Assembly (NCBI RefSeq): GCF_030867145.1
Contig: NC_134415.1
Coordinates: 66,121,300 to 66,185,299 of the forward strand
Direction of reading: 5' to 3'
Source of the DNA: Opisthocomus hoazin
Lineage: Eukaryota; Chordata; Aves; Opisthocomiformes; Opisthocomidae
Length of the DNA stretch: 64,000 nucleotides
A model generated the notes under the pieces. It saw only the letters and a list, made by a program, of their open reading frames with translations, did no database searches and was not told the origin of the DNA. Of this stretch, positions 1 to 20,765 are shown one piece after another (within the stretch, counting starts at the first letter, position 1; every line of letters begins with the position of its first letter). The position numbers were made by a program, and so were the translations under genes.

Positions 1-333
1 GTTTGCTACGCCGAGGACCTGAGCTGCCCCGTGTCCGCTTGGCTCCTTGGCACCGACCCGCCCTGGCTTCACGCACGTCCGGTTGCCCCAGCGCCTTTCT
101 GCTGTGGGCGGGTGCGGGCGTTCCTGTGAAGTTGCCTCGGCGCCAGTACCCCTTCCCTCCCCCAGCATGGGCCCGGGGAGAGGTGCCGGTGCTCAGCCAG
201 GGGTGCGGTGGGAGCTCGGGCAGGACCCGGGGCCCGACGCAGCGGGCGGGCTGGGGTCACCAGCGGGCAGCGGCCCACCCCCGCGGGCGCGGTGCTCCCG
301 CTGCAGCTGCCGGTGGGCGGACGCGCTGCACCC

Positions 334-358
334 GGGGGGGGGGGGGGGGGGGGGGGGG
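334..358 (+). repeat. 25-base G homopolymer in promoter
   Basis: Twenty-five consecutive G, about 75 bases upstream of the first CCAAT box. It could form a G-quadruplex. Its length is also the kind of number that sequencing and assembly often get wrong. Confidence 0.9.
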
Positions 359-434
359 TGGCCGAACCGCGGCGGCATTCAAACTGCCCCCCTTCCCGAC
401 AGCCCTCGCCAGCGTGGCCTGCTCTCACCCTCTT

Positions 435-509
435 ATTGGCTCTGGGCTAAGCACTGGCTACTTCCTATTGGCGCGATTGCCTTGCTGCCCCGCCCCTATT
501 TCCGATTGG
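435..509 (+). promoter_or_regulatory. MTFR2: Three inverted CCAAT boxes (NF-Y type)
   Basis: ATTGG occurs at 435-439, 467-471 and 505-509, starting 32 and 38 bases apart, with a GC box (487-496) between the second and third. Regularly spaced CCAAT boxes about 30-35 bases apart that bind NF-Y are typical of G2/M-phase genes. A TTCAAA (378-383; TTTGAA on the other strand) resembles a CHR element but lies upstream of the boxes, not downstream as is usual. Confidence 0.6.
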
Positions 510-728
510 TGCTCCCAGCCCGGGTGGGCGAGCAGGGCTGCGGGGCGGGTTCTGCGGCCGCGGGGGTTCGGCTGCCTGGCGGGGGCTAAGGGGAGGTGTG
601 CGGGCTCTCCGCCCGCTGGCGGCTGCCGCAGGAGGGGAAGGGCAGCGGCCGCTTGCGGGGAGGCGGGAGCGCCGCGGCGTCCCTGCCCGCGAGGGACAGT
701 GACCTCTCCCTTCCGCCCTGCGGCGGCC

Positions 729-10743
<10,015 letters not shown>

Positions 10744-11570
10744 CTGATGGAGACTTCTGAGGAAAGTTCGTAGTGTGTATAAGTCATGGTTCTGCTTTGA
10801 AACTGCTGTAAGGTGCTGTAGTGTGCTCTAGAACATGTCTCTCCTATGCTGTTGAAATTTGGGTTGTAGGGTTTGGTAAAATTGCCTCTTCCTTCTCCTT
10901 AGTTTCCCAGCACCCAAACTTGTGAATGGGATGTGCACAACCAAAAAAAAGGCTTTTGTAGCTATTGAGCAGTGTGTTTGAAACCTGGGAAATGCAGGAA
11001 ATACGTGTGTGTGAAAGAAAAATAATTACTGTCGTGGCAGCTGAGGTGTGCACTCTGTTTGCACTTCAGTGTAAGTAATGGGAAATGTAAACTTTTTGTT
11101 AGTGTGTGATACTTAACTGACTGTATATAATTAATGGTAGCTAATACTGTTTCATTCGAATTCCATAGTTGCCTTGGTTTTCTTTGCAGTTTGCTAATGC
11201 AACTCCATATTCCATGTGCAAACAGTATTCTAACTTATTTTGCGTTAGATAAACTTTCATGTTTTGTGCGAATTTGTCGTGCTGTTAAATGCCTATAATA
11301 TGGGGGAGTTGTGTTCCGAGATAAGAAAAGACCTTGTAGAGAGATCTGCTAGCACACAGTCTAAATCCCATATGTAAATAAACATTAGCTCCCTACTTGG
11401 CTTCTCCATATGAACTCTGTTTTGTTCACAGGAGTTGATAAAATAAAATTTTCTTTATATCATAGATGTGTGTGGTAGTGGAATGTTGTGTTGCAGACTA
11501 AAGTTTTTGTGTCTGAAGAGCTGACCATATTAGGCAACTTCTTAAATAAACTGTATTTTCTAAAATTAAT
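10744..11570 (+). promoter_or_regulatory. MTFR2: MTFR2 3' UTR with candidate poly(A) signals
   Basis: After the stop, the first AATAAA is at 11377-11382, then 11442-11447 and 11545-11550. No AATAAA lies between the stop and 11377, so the 3' UTR is probably 0.65-0.85 kb. Which signal is used cannot be told from sequence. Confidence 0.5.
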
Positions 11571-14500
11571 TAAAATAGAGCTTACATTTTTCCTGTCAGA
11601 ATACTTGGAGGCCTTTATTTACAAATTTATTATGATCCACTGCTTACAATAGCTGCCTTCACTTAATCTTTTGTCTAATGAACCTGATGTGTAAAACCAA
11701 AATCCTGTCAATTTGTGTGGACTCTGTCCCTCATATATCCTGTGTATCTTCTGTTTTCCCTGCCCACTTACAGAGGGACTGGCAAGCTGGAGTCTCTCTT
11801 GCTGCGGAGTCTTTATTTGCACTGTTGTAAGAAATTACTGTACAAATCCCATTCTTCTGTTTTAATTTTAAAAGTTACCTTTTGACTAAAACCAGAGCTC
11901 AGGTGACTTGCTGTTTTATGCTTCTAAAATTGTATCTTTTAGACTTTTTTTTCTGAATTTAGTAATTAATGAACTTCATCACGGTCTCCCATTCCTCTCT
12001 CGGTCCATAACAATTTGACTTTCCCTTTCTTTCCACTTTCAAAATACACATTTGCTGCATTCTCTACCTAAACGTGACAACTGCTTTGAAATACATACAG
12101 AATAGCCAGCTTGACCCTCTACTTGGCAGTCTTGCCCTCTTCTATCAGAGCTCCCCGTTGTCTTTTGTCTGCTGCTCTGGTCTCTGATACAGTAGGACAG
12201 CAGGGGAGCAAGAGCGAAAGAAGTCCGTGCGGTTCCTGCAGAAGAGGCTGTGAAGGCAGGCGAGTCCTGGTCGCTGTAAAGCCTATGAATCGGCTCCATT
12301 TTGCTCAGCATCCGCAGTGTGATGAGGTGGAGCAAGTTTATCACCTGTGTTTATATCGGCATTCGTAGATCCAGGGGATCTCGGGGTTTGTGGCTGTTCT
12401 GTTGTGACTAACAAATGCGAAGGTGGAATTGTCGTCACGAGAGGCTGAGCTGCTCTGCAATCCCCTGAATACAGTAATCTCTCTCCCCTGCTTGAATTGC
12501 TTTCTGTCACCAGCAGTTTCTTCTCTTCAGGAAGAACTATTGGGTTTTACTTCTTTTTGTATGTTTTTTTCTGTTCTCTCCAGAGTTCACTGTTTAACTA
12601 CAAATTTGGCCTACTGGAGCATTTTGCAGTGGGATTTTTGAATCTGAAAGTGTCATCTTTTCATTTTGGAAGGGAATTTTCTCAGAAATTTCTTGGTACC
12701 TCTTAAACCAAGTATCTAGCGTCAGATTTCAGAAGCATCTGCAAACGTCAGTGAGCTGTGTGACCCTTCAGTTGTTGGGTATGATCTGATTTTTGTGTCA
12801 GTCTGAGGTGAATTGTGTGGTAATATAGTTTGCATAGCTGATCCGCTTCCTTAGGAAAAGAGGAAGTCATGTGCCATGTGATTTTTTTTTTTTTTTTTAA
12901 CTATGTACCACCTGCATGTTATGAGAACAGATACTTTGTTTTATGTAGTTCCAGATGTGAATCAGGTTAGGCATTGAGCCCTGGTATGCCTTGAGAAGTC
13001 TGTGGGTGGCATCTGGTAACATCTGACAGTTTTCAATACTAAGAAATTGCAGAACTTGGACAGTGCTGTTTAGTAATGTAAAGGTTAGCACCTATTGCAG
13101 AGATTTTTCTCCCTTTCAGAACTAATGGAAACATGGCTTTGTCATCTTATTTTCTCTAAAACATCTGTTTCAACAACTTGGAAACAGCTTGAGGTTCTCT
13201 AAGGTTACCCGTGCCCACCTAGAATCCATGCCCTATTTATCTACAAATAACCATGTTTAGATAAGGTCCCTGACTGAATTGCTTGGTGACAACACAACTG
13301 ATAGGATGCAGTAGCCATATCAAGGAGGAGGAAGAAGCTCGGGCACAAGTGCTCTGTTGGTCTGCTGGAACCATCTTGTGAAATGTTATGCCTTCTTATT
13401 CTTGTCACTGAAGAAGTCTGGAAAACTTACGCTCCTACCAGACCTGATGAATTTTTGGGCAGGATGTCTTCCTTCAGAAGTTGTTAGGGAGATCTCTGGA
13501 ATGAAAGTTGGTTTTGTTTTTCCGCTAGAAAGAGTAAGAAATATATATAATACATCCAGTTTTTCAGTTGATTAAATTGAAGCAAGAATAAATGTTTCAA
13601 ATACTTTGAGTAAATAGGCCTAGAAGGAAAAGTACAATGTGGTTGTTCAAAAGCACTCTTAAGGGTTTTTACCTAGGAGATCCTAATGACTTTTTTCAGT
13701 CAGTGAGCTTTCCCATTACAAGGAGACTAATAAATACAATTACCTGAACTGTCAGAACATGACTGTTTGCTGACAAACTCCTATAACATACCAGACCTGT
13801 CCAGATACTCACTACTTGTGAGGGACAATTAATATATAATCTGTCATCAGTCTGTATGTGCAGGTGCAGAGCACGGGGGGGAAGGTACAGCAGAGAATAT
13901 GCAGCAGTATTCACTGCCCTCAGTCTATTCCTCTCTTCAGGAATTTATTACGTTGTTCTTTAGTCCTGCCTAAATAGGAAAATTATACACGGGGCTCTTG
14001 CAAAAGCCTAATTGACAACGAGGGATCCTGCTAAACAAGTTAGTGTTTGAGTTACTGATCGGAAGACTTGGGGAAAGAAAGTCCCGCAGGCAGGGCTGTC
14101 AAATCAACTGGTGTCCCAGTGTTAGTAAGGCCTGCTGCCAGATTTCGCTTCTGCTTTGTTGGAAACCTGTTTGCCAGTGGTTCTAGGTGTCTGGGAGACA
14201 CTTGTGATCCTGATTCCTGTACCAGGTTCTGAGAACAGATCCTCAAGTGATCTACCAATAGGTTTTTCATAGTGGCACCGACTTCAGCTACATCTGTATT
14301 ACCTTCCAGGTTTATCTGAGTGATCTATGAATTAATTGTGTCTGATACTCTAAAGCATTGTTGTTGCATGTCTGTGTGGAGTTTGAATAGTTTGCAGGTT
14401 CTATTCCAATGCTTAACGTACTGCTGTGACTTGGCTGAAAGACACACAGGAAAAATGAAGCTTTCCTGAAGTTTTCCAGTGGTCAAAATGGGCAGTATCA

Positions 14501-14875
14501 GCCCCCTGTAATGAGAGAAACAACTGAAAATTTGACATTTATACTGCCCTCAGTCAATGGCATGACTTGATTTAATAACTTTGAGTTGTTTTAAGATACA
14601 AGTCCTTATTAAAATTTTAAGTGAGAAAATGCAGAGTTTTTTTTCTGAACAGCATTGTCCTCAGTATGAGTATGTTTTCTTTCTCAGGCATGTATATTGA
14701 TCATACAAAATACGTTTGTTATTGAGAATTACTGTCATGTAAAGATCTTATGTGTAGTTTCACTTGCATTTGTGAAGAATAACTTCATTCTTTTATTTGT
14801 TTAGACATCAAGATTATATAATGTCTTTTAGAATAATATGTGTAATTTATATATAATAATACATATATTGTTTCT
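11571..14875. other. Intergenic, no gene recognised
   Basis: Mostly AT-rich. A GC-richer patch at 12050-12520 has open frames of 70-100 codons on both strands, none resembling a known protein; I take them as chance. T-run at 12882-12898. Confidence 0.55.
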
Positions 14876-14926
14876 TTTGGACTCAATTATCTTAAAGGTC
14901 TTTTCCAATCTAAATGATTCTGTGAT
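14876..14926 (+). mobile_element. Old CR1 3' tail (diverged)
   Basis: The string TTTGGACTCAATTATC, then AAAGGTCTTTTCCAATC, then AATGATTCTGTGAT is a worn version of the CR1 terminus (GGACTAGATGATC... GGTCCCTTCCAACC... GATTCTGTGAT). Only the last 50 or so bases are recognisable. It is more diverged than the copies at 1044 and 15691, so it comes from an older insertion. Confidence 0.65.
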
Positions 14927-15690
14927 AAATACAAACACATTTATGTTATTCTTCAATGTAATGTAATAACTTATTTTAAAATCACAATTAGAAGAAGTTG
15001 CCTGATATCCAAAAAGCAGCTAGTTTCAGGTGGAATGTCTTAGCAAACATGCTGTTTTTTGAAGAGAATTGGTGTAAGCAACAGTTCCTTTAGGAATTTG
15101 ATGCAAGCTTTGAAGGCTTCCTAGCTCTCTTACAGTTTTAATGACAAACCTCTGGAATTTGAAAACTGATGGTGACTAAAACTATAAAACGAAACAGTTT
15201 TTTACATACATGTTTTTATTTTGTCCTGCTTTATGTTCTTTATTTTTTGTGGCTAGTGCCAGCCATCTCATTAACTTCTCGCGTGTCAGCCCACAGGCCA
15301 ATCTTTTTCCTTTTATCTTGTCTGGGAGAATTATTGCCTGATACGGAAAATGATTCTTGAAAATTCTTTGAAATGTAAGTCTAGGCATTAATTCCGAAAT
15401 TCTTTCAAAGTACCTGTAAAATAAAATTTCATAATTGACTTTGTAGAGTCCAAATGGTAGTTAAAATATTTACAAGGCAGTTAATAACTAACAGGACACT
15501 AACTCCTGCTAAAATACTTGCTTTTGTGAATTTTTTTTTTTTAATGTTTTGAAATACTGAATTGATGTGTGTCTCTGGAGGTTTTTTCAAAGGACATACT
15601 ATCTCAGTTTCATTTTACAGCTTATGCTTTTGTTTCTTTTTCCTTGCAAAACTATTGAAAATCTTTTTTGGTGGATAAAATCTACACAGG

Positions 15691-16321
15691 TGGATATGAG
15701 CCAGCAGTGTGCCCTTGCTGCAAAGAAGGCCAGTGCCACCCTGGGGTGCATTAAGAAGAGTGTGGCCAGCAGGTCGAGGGAGGTTCTCCTCCCCCTCTAC
15801 TCTGCCCCAGTGAGGCCCCATCTGGAGTACTGTGTCCAGTTCTGGGCTCCCCAGTTCAAGAAAGATGAAGAGCTACTGGAGAGAGTCCAGCGGAGGGCTA
15901 TGAGGATGATGAGGGGACTGGAGCATCTCTTCTACGAGGAGAGGCTGAGGGAGCTGGGCTTGTTCAGCCTGAGGAAGAGAAGGCTGATATGGGACCTCAT
16001 AAATGCCTCTAAATATCTGCAGGGTGGGTGTCAGGAGGACGGGGCCAGACTCTTTTCAGTGGTGCCCAGCGACAGGACAAGGGGCAACGGGCACAAACTG
16101 AAGCACAGGAAGTTCCGTCTGAACATGTGGAAGAACTTCTTCCCTCTGAGGGTGATGGAGCCCTGGAAGAGGCTGCCCAGGGAGGTTGTGGAGTCTCCTT
16201 CTCTGGAGATATTCAAGACCCGCCTGGACAAGGTCCTGTGCAGCCTGCTGTAGGTGACCCTGCTTCGGCAGGGGGGTTGGACTAGATGACCCCCAGAGGT
16301 CCCTTCCAAGCCCAACCATTC
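15691..16321 (+). mobile_element. CR1 LINE 3' fragment, intergenic
   Basis: A 5'-truncated CR1 copy encoding the end of ORF2 in an open frame: from [17 protein letters not shown] through [17 protein letters not shown] and [19 protein letters not shown] to LDKVLCSLL (stop at 16251-16253). The non-coding tail reads GGACTAGATGACCCCCAGAG. Long stretches are identical or nearly so to the copies at 1044 and 42933, so all three are of one fairly recent subfamily. The open frame runs upstream to 15567, but that part is flanking sequence, not CR1. Confidence 0.92.
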
Positions 16322-19300
16322 AGTTTGACTGATAAATGTGAAAGGCACAATCTGGATAGGTCTTTCACAAGCTTTGTCCTTTCTTGTTTGTAAATGTTTC
16401 AATGGTTTATAACAATGCACATCATACTCCATAGTTAGACTTCGGACCATTTTGTTGAGGGGCCACTGTCTAACTGCTGTGATAGTTGTAACAATATCTA
16501 AAATCATGCTGTGGGTAAAGGCTGAAGATGACAACTGTCCTTCCACTTGGGAAATACTTTGTCCATTTCAGTATTATTTGCCCACATTAGTTACAAATTC
16601 TTGGGTTTCAGAAATATTTTCTCACTAATAGTAATCACAGACAGAAATAATTCCTATTTATCATTGGTTTTCAATGTACTTTTTGGATCTATAACTATTA
16701 GGCAAAGAAATGTTTTGCCTGTCCATTTGTGGTCATGTGTTAATAAAATAGCTGTCTTCTGTAAGATAATTGATACTAACTCAAATGTCAATGTTACTCA
16801 GTTTATATTAGGACATCTCAAAATTAAGTTACAAATAAATGATCATGGCCTGTGTTTAACAGAACTAGACAAAAATGACTGAAAATCACTTAATTGTGAA
16901 TATGAAACCTAATTAATTCAGATGTATACGGAAGCACCTACAGTAGGTGTTTGAACTTGCCATCCTAGCAAAAATTTAAGATTCTAAAACCTTCTGTGTT
17001 GCTGAAGAGATCTTTTTCTTTAAATTCAAATATCATGTTTTGTACTTAGAGATTGGAATAGCAGCAATAGCGTAACTGTACTCTGTTTTATCTACCTATT
17101 ATTTCGCTAATTAGCTGAGAGATTTTTGATTGTGCTAGATATTGGTTTCTATGGTATACTTTATTTAGAGAATTAGTTCTAATAACTAATTATAATAATC
17201 AAAAGGTCCTTCTTTTGATATTCATTATTTCCCCCAATAATCCTGTCAGCAGGATCTCTCATTCTGCAATGGGAATGTGATTATTTTGTTTTGCATGTTG
17301 AAAGAAAAACAATGCAGTCCTTTTGTTCCAGCTGTTTCTCATCCTCTTTACATTTTAATTTCTGCTTACATTTTTATTCAGGCTATTTGCCTGGAAGGCT
17401 GAAGTGGAATTTAAAAGCAGAGTATTTGTGAGCAGGAGTGTTCAGACTCTCAATTTGATTGTTACTGGGATGGAAGTATACATACCTTTTGTTTAAGCCT
17501 AATGTAGGCGTTTAATTTCAATGGGTCAGAACCAAAAGCAGGAGCCTAAATTGCCTCTTTAGGCAACAGAGAGGTAGCAGCACAGTGTGCAGGGGTGGAG
17601 TTGGCACTGGTTGCAGCAAACCCCTGATCAGCAAAAAATGTCTTAGCATAAAATATATTTGAACATTTTGAAAATAATTGATATAGTTGATACATTCTGT
17701 AGATGGAATTGTATGTATTTAACCACAAGAGAGCAGTGTTACACCAGATCGGTGTTGCAAATCTTAAAAGTAATTTTGCTTTATCAGTAATTGGTCTAAC
17801 AGCAAAATTATAATCCCTTTATATTTTTATGGTAGAGGTACATGCTTATAAGTGACTGGTGTGATATATATTTATGTGTATTTGACTCAGTAAAGTCAAC
17901 ACTGGGTTAATTTATTCTCTTATTCACAAAATAAATCTGCTACTTAATTTTCCTAAACATTTAATATCTAGGAGAAAACACTGAAGATTTTATGTGGTGA
18001 GTTTATGTGGTAGTAGGCTTTTCCTAAAGAAATATCTGCTGATATCCCATGTAAGACGACTGCTGGAGAAAGTTTCTATTTACGGTGCAGTACACACATA
18101 ACGAGCATTGCCATGGAATTGCAGGGATTTGCAACATTTAGGTTACATTTAGGTTACACAAATGAAAATATGCTGCTACTTACTGATTAAAAGTCCAAGT
18201 GACCATCTGGCATAAAAATTCACATTTTTTTCAGATGAAAGATCACACCCTGCTCCTGTAAGCATACACATTCTTTGCTTTTCACTTGTAAATGACAACT
18301 TGAACGAGTTTAGGTGCATTCATAAAGCTGAGCAAGTGTGTGTGTGCAGGGCTGGGCAGAGTTCAGCCTCCAGTAACGCTTCTGCATCGCTACTGATTTC
18401 GTTAGAGTTGCTGCAGTGGAACGTAAGGCGGTGTTTGAAATAAAGAGTATCTTGCCTATCCTATCACCTTGAACTGTGGAGAACTTATGCATTTGTTCTT
18501 GCCATCTGTGCTTCCTCTTTAGTACTCTGCATTTTACTTAATGAGGAAAGTTAAACTAGACTGTTCCTGCTTCTCTGTTTTACTTTTTAGTTCTTGCGCT
18601 GTAAGACAGCAGCTGTATTTGCTGGGCAGCAGTTGCCACCAAGCAACAGCTGCTGGAATAAAGGAGGAGTGGGAAGAAATTCAAAAGAAGCTTAGTTTTA
18701 CTTTCTTCACGTGTTGTTGTTGCCTTATGGTTGTGTGATGCATGGTCAGCTTATAGGGTATTTGTCTTGATTTTTGATAGAGCTCTAGGTATCTATGTTA
18801 AAAGCTCTGAAATAGCAGTGCGAATCAGTGAAGATGGTTGTGTGTGCTACTGCTGAAGTGAGGGGTTTTTCTGTCCTTTAGAATACTATTTTTTTGTCTG
18901 TGTATTCTGTTGTTTGTCACTTATCTTGTCTGGCTGGTATTTTAGTCATCTTTTTCCATTATTTTTCCAGCAGGTGTATTGCCTGACTGACTTACCATGT
19001 TTGACTGTCATCTACTGGGGTGGGCTTGATAAGCCACTGGTTTTGTTATGCTCTTTCCTTGCTGGTTTTGTTATGCTCTTTCCTTGCTGGTTTTGTTATG
19101 CTCTTTCCTTGCTCTTGAGGAAGTGTTTCTGAATAGAGGTCAAGCTCAATGTTCTTGTTTTTAATTTTGTTAAGTTTGGAGCTTCCTTACCAGCATGTAC
19201 AGTGGGAAAATAATCTGAAAGTCAGTATTTTGTAACAGTAAAAATAGCCAGTTTAAAGTTGTACTTGATTTGACTCAGGTGAAATGTGGGCTGTATCAAC

Positions 19301-20379
19301 AACCCCTCTTCCTTATCTGCCCTTCTGACCACTCACATGTTTTTGAACGGATTGTATTTGCTTCTTATGTCTTCTGTTCCTCTCATGCACTGTCTGCATG
19401 TATGTGAATTATATTAAGGCTTTGCTTACTATGTTTCTGCAGGGTCTTTTTTTTTTCCCCACAAACTTCCAGTAAAACTTGAGCCCCTTTCTTATTTTTC
19501 AGTAGTGGCATAGCCTTTTCTTAAGCTTTGAAGAGTGTACTTTCTAGTTAGTGTGTTAGAACAATGAGGCTGCCAGTGCAGCAAATAATCTGCTCTATAA
19601 CCTAGTTTGTCAGTGATATCATGTTTTTTGAGTTAGAATCTTAAGGTCACAAATAAAAGACAAACAGTGACAAAAGGTAAATGAAATAAACAGAATTTGG
19701 GAGATCCCGCCTCATTCTCTGCAAGCTATTGGTGCTGTTGCTAGGAGAGGAGTATGTGAACATTCTGCTAAGATAGTGGCTCCCCAGGGAACCCACAGAG
19801 ACTTGTGCTATTTACACATCTGTACGAACTCACAGACAATCTTTTTCTTCCCTATACTCCTCTTTTCCCCCTCTCAAGCGTAATAAAAGCCACGGAGAAC
19901 GGTTTTTGCATCCTGATCATAGGACTAGGTCAGTTCTCGTTCTCCAGCATACACGTCTCCCTTGCAGCAAAAAACCAGAAGAAAACGGTTTGTGGCCAGA
20001 CCTTGACTGAGCACAATAATCGTCAGTGGCTGACCTGATATGCATTGAGGATCACGAACGTCGCACCTGGTAATGGTCACTGGCGCTTTCGTTTGGAAGT
20101 TGTTGCCGTTCCATTGCTTAAACAAGAATCAAAGTCTCACTTAGGAATTGCACAGATTTTAGGAAAAATGAAAAGTATTTACTCCAAAGCAAGAGGGAGT
20201 ACTAATTACTACTAAAGTATTTCTCTAACGGAGGAATAAGTTAAATTAAGCAATTTAATTCTGCAAAATCTAAAGAAGCTCTCTGAAGGACATATCTGGC
20301 CTTTTATGTTCATTTTGAATAAATCTCAGAGTAATATAGAAATTCAGAAAATTATTGTGGCATCTGAGTTTTCCTTTTA
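16322..20379. other. Intergenic, no gene recognised
   Basis: AT-rich. It holds a 25-bp tandem repeat (separate entry) and a small direct duplication at 18137-18158 (ACATTTAGGTT twice). The 111-codon open frame at 16547-16882 matches nothing I know. Confidence 0.55.
19037..19113 (+). repeat. 25-bp tandem repeat, three exact copies
   Basis: Unit starts CTGGTTTTGTTATG and continues CTCTTTCCTTG, with copies beginning at 19037, 19062 and 19087, identical over 75 bases plus two bases of a fourth. Exact identity suggests recent expansion, so it may vary between individuals. Confidence 0.95.
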
Positions 20380-20765
20380 AGAAAAGTGGGGAAAACCAGG
20401 TGACTATAGGTCAATTAGCATGTCTCAATTCTAGGCAAAAAAACCTGTCTTATGGCATCCTAGTGCAGATTTGGAAATACTTAGGTAACAGGAGTGATCT
20501 CATATGACTTTACTGGAAAAATAGATCTTTTAAATCATCTTTTAAAAAAGTAGCTGTAGTAGAACAGTGTTAATTAAAATATAGCATTCATGTTATCCAC
20601 AAAGTATATGTTAAATGGATGTAGAACTGATTAACTGGCAGATAATAGTAATCACTGAAAGGAAGTGTTTCTATTAGGGTTATAGGGAAAGGTTCTAGAT
20701 TAATGTAGTTTCATATTTTTAGTAATGAAATAAGTGATAAAATTTGTGGATAATTAAAAACAAAT
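20380..20765 (+). mobile_element. Decayed CR1-like LINE reverse-transcriptase relic
   Basis: No open frame survives, but pieces of the LINE reverse transcriptase appear in the right order on the + strand: GDYRSIS (20399-20419; family GNYRPVS), VISYDFTGKID near 20495 (family [10 protein letters not shown]), KVAVVE near 20550 (family GRAVDVVY), KWM*N*LTGR (20613-20642; family [10 protein letters not shown]), and KFVDN*K (20740-20760; the catalytic KFADDTK block, with stops and substitutions). Spacing is shorter than in the 42933 copy, so small deletions have occurred. It is far older than the other CR1 copies here. Confidence 0.6.

Noticed and set aside
12039-12520. Overlapping open frames on both strands in a GC-richer intergenic patch
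   Set aside because: No recognisable protein, no splice context, and frames open on both strands suggest composition rather than coding.
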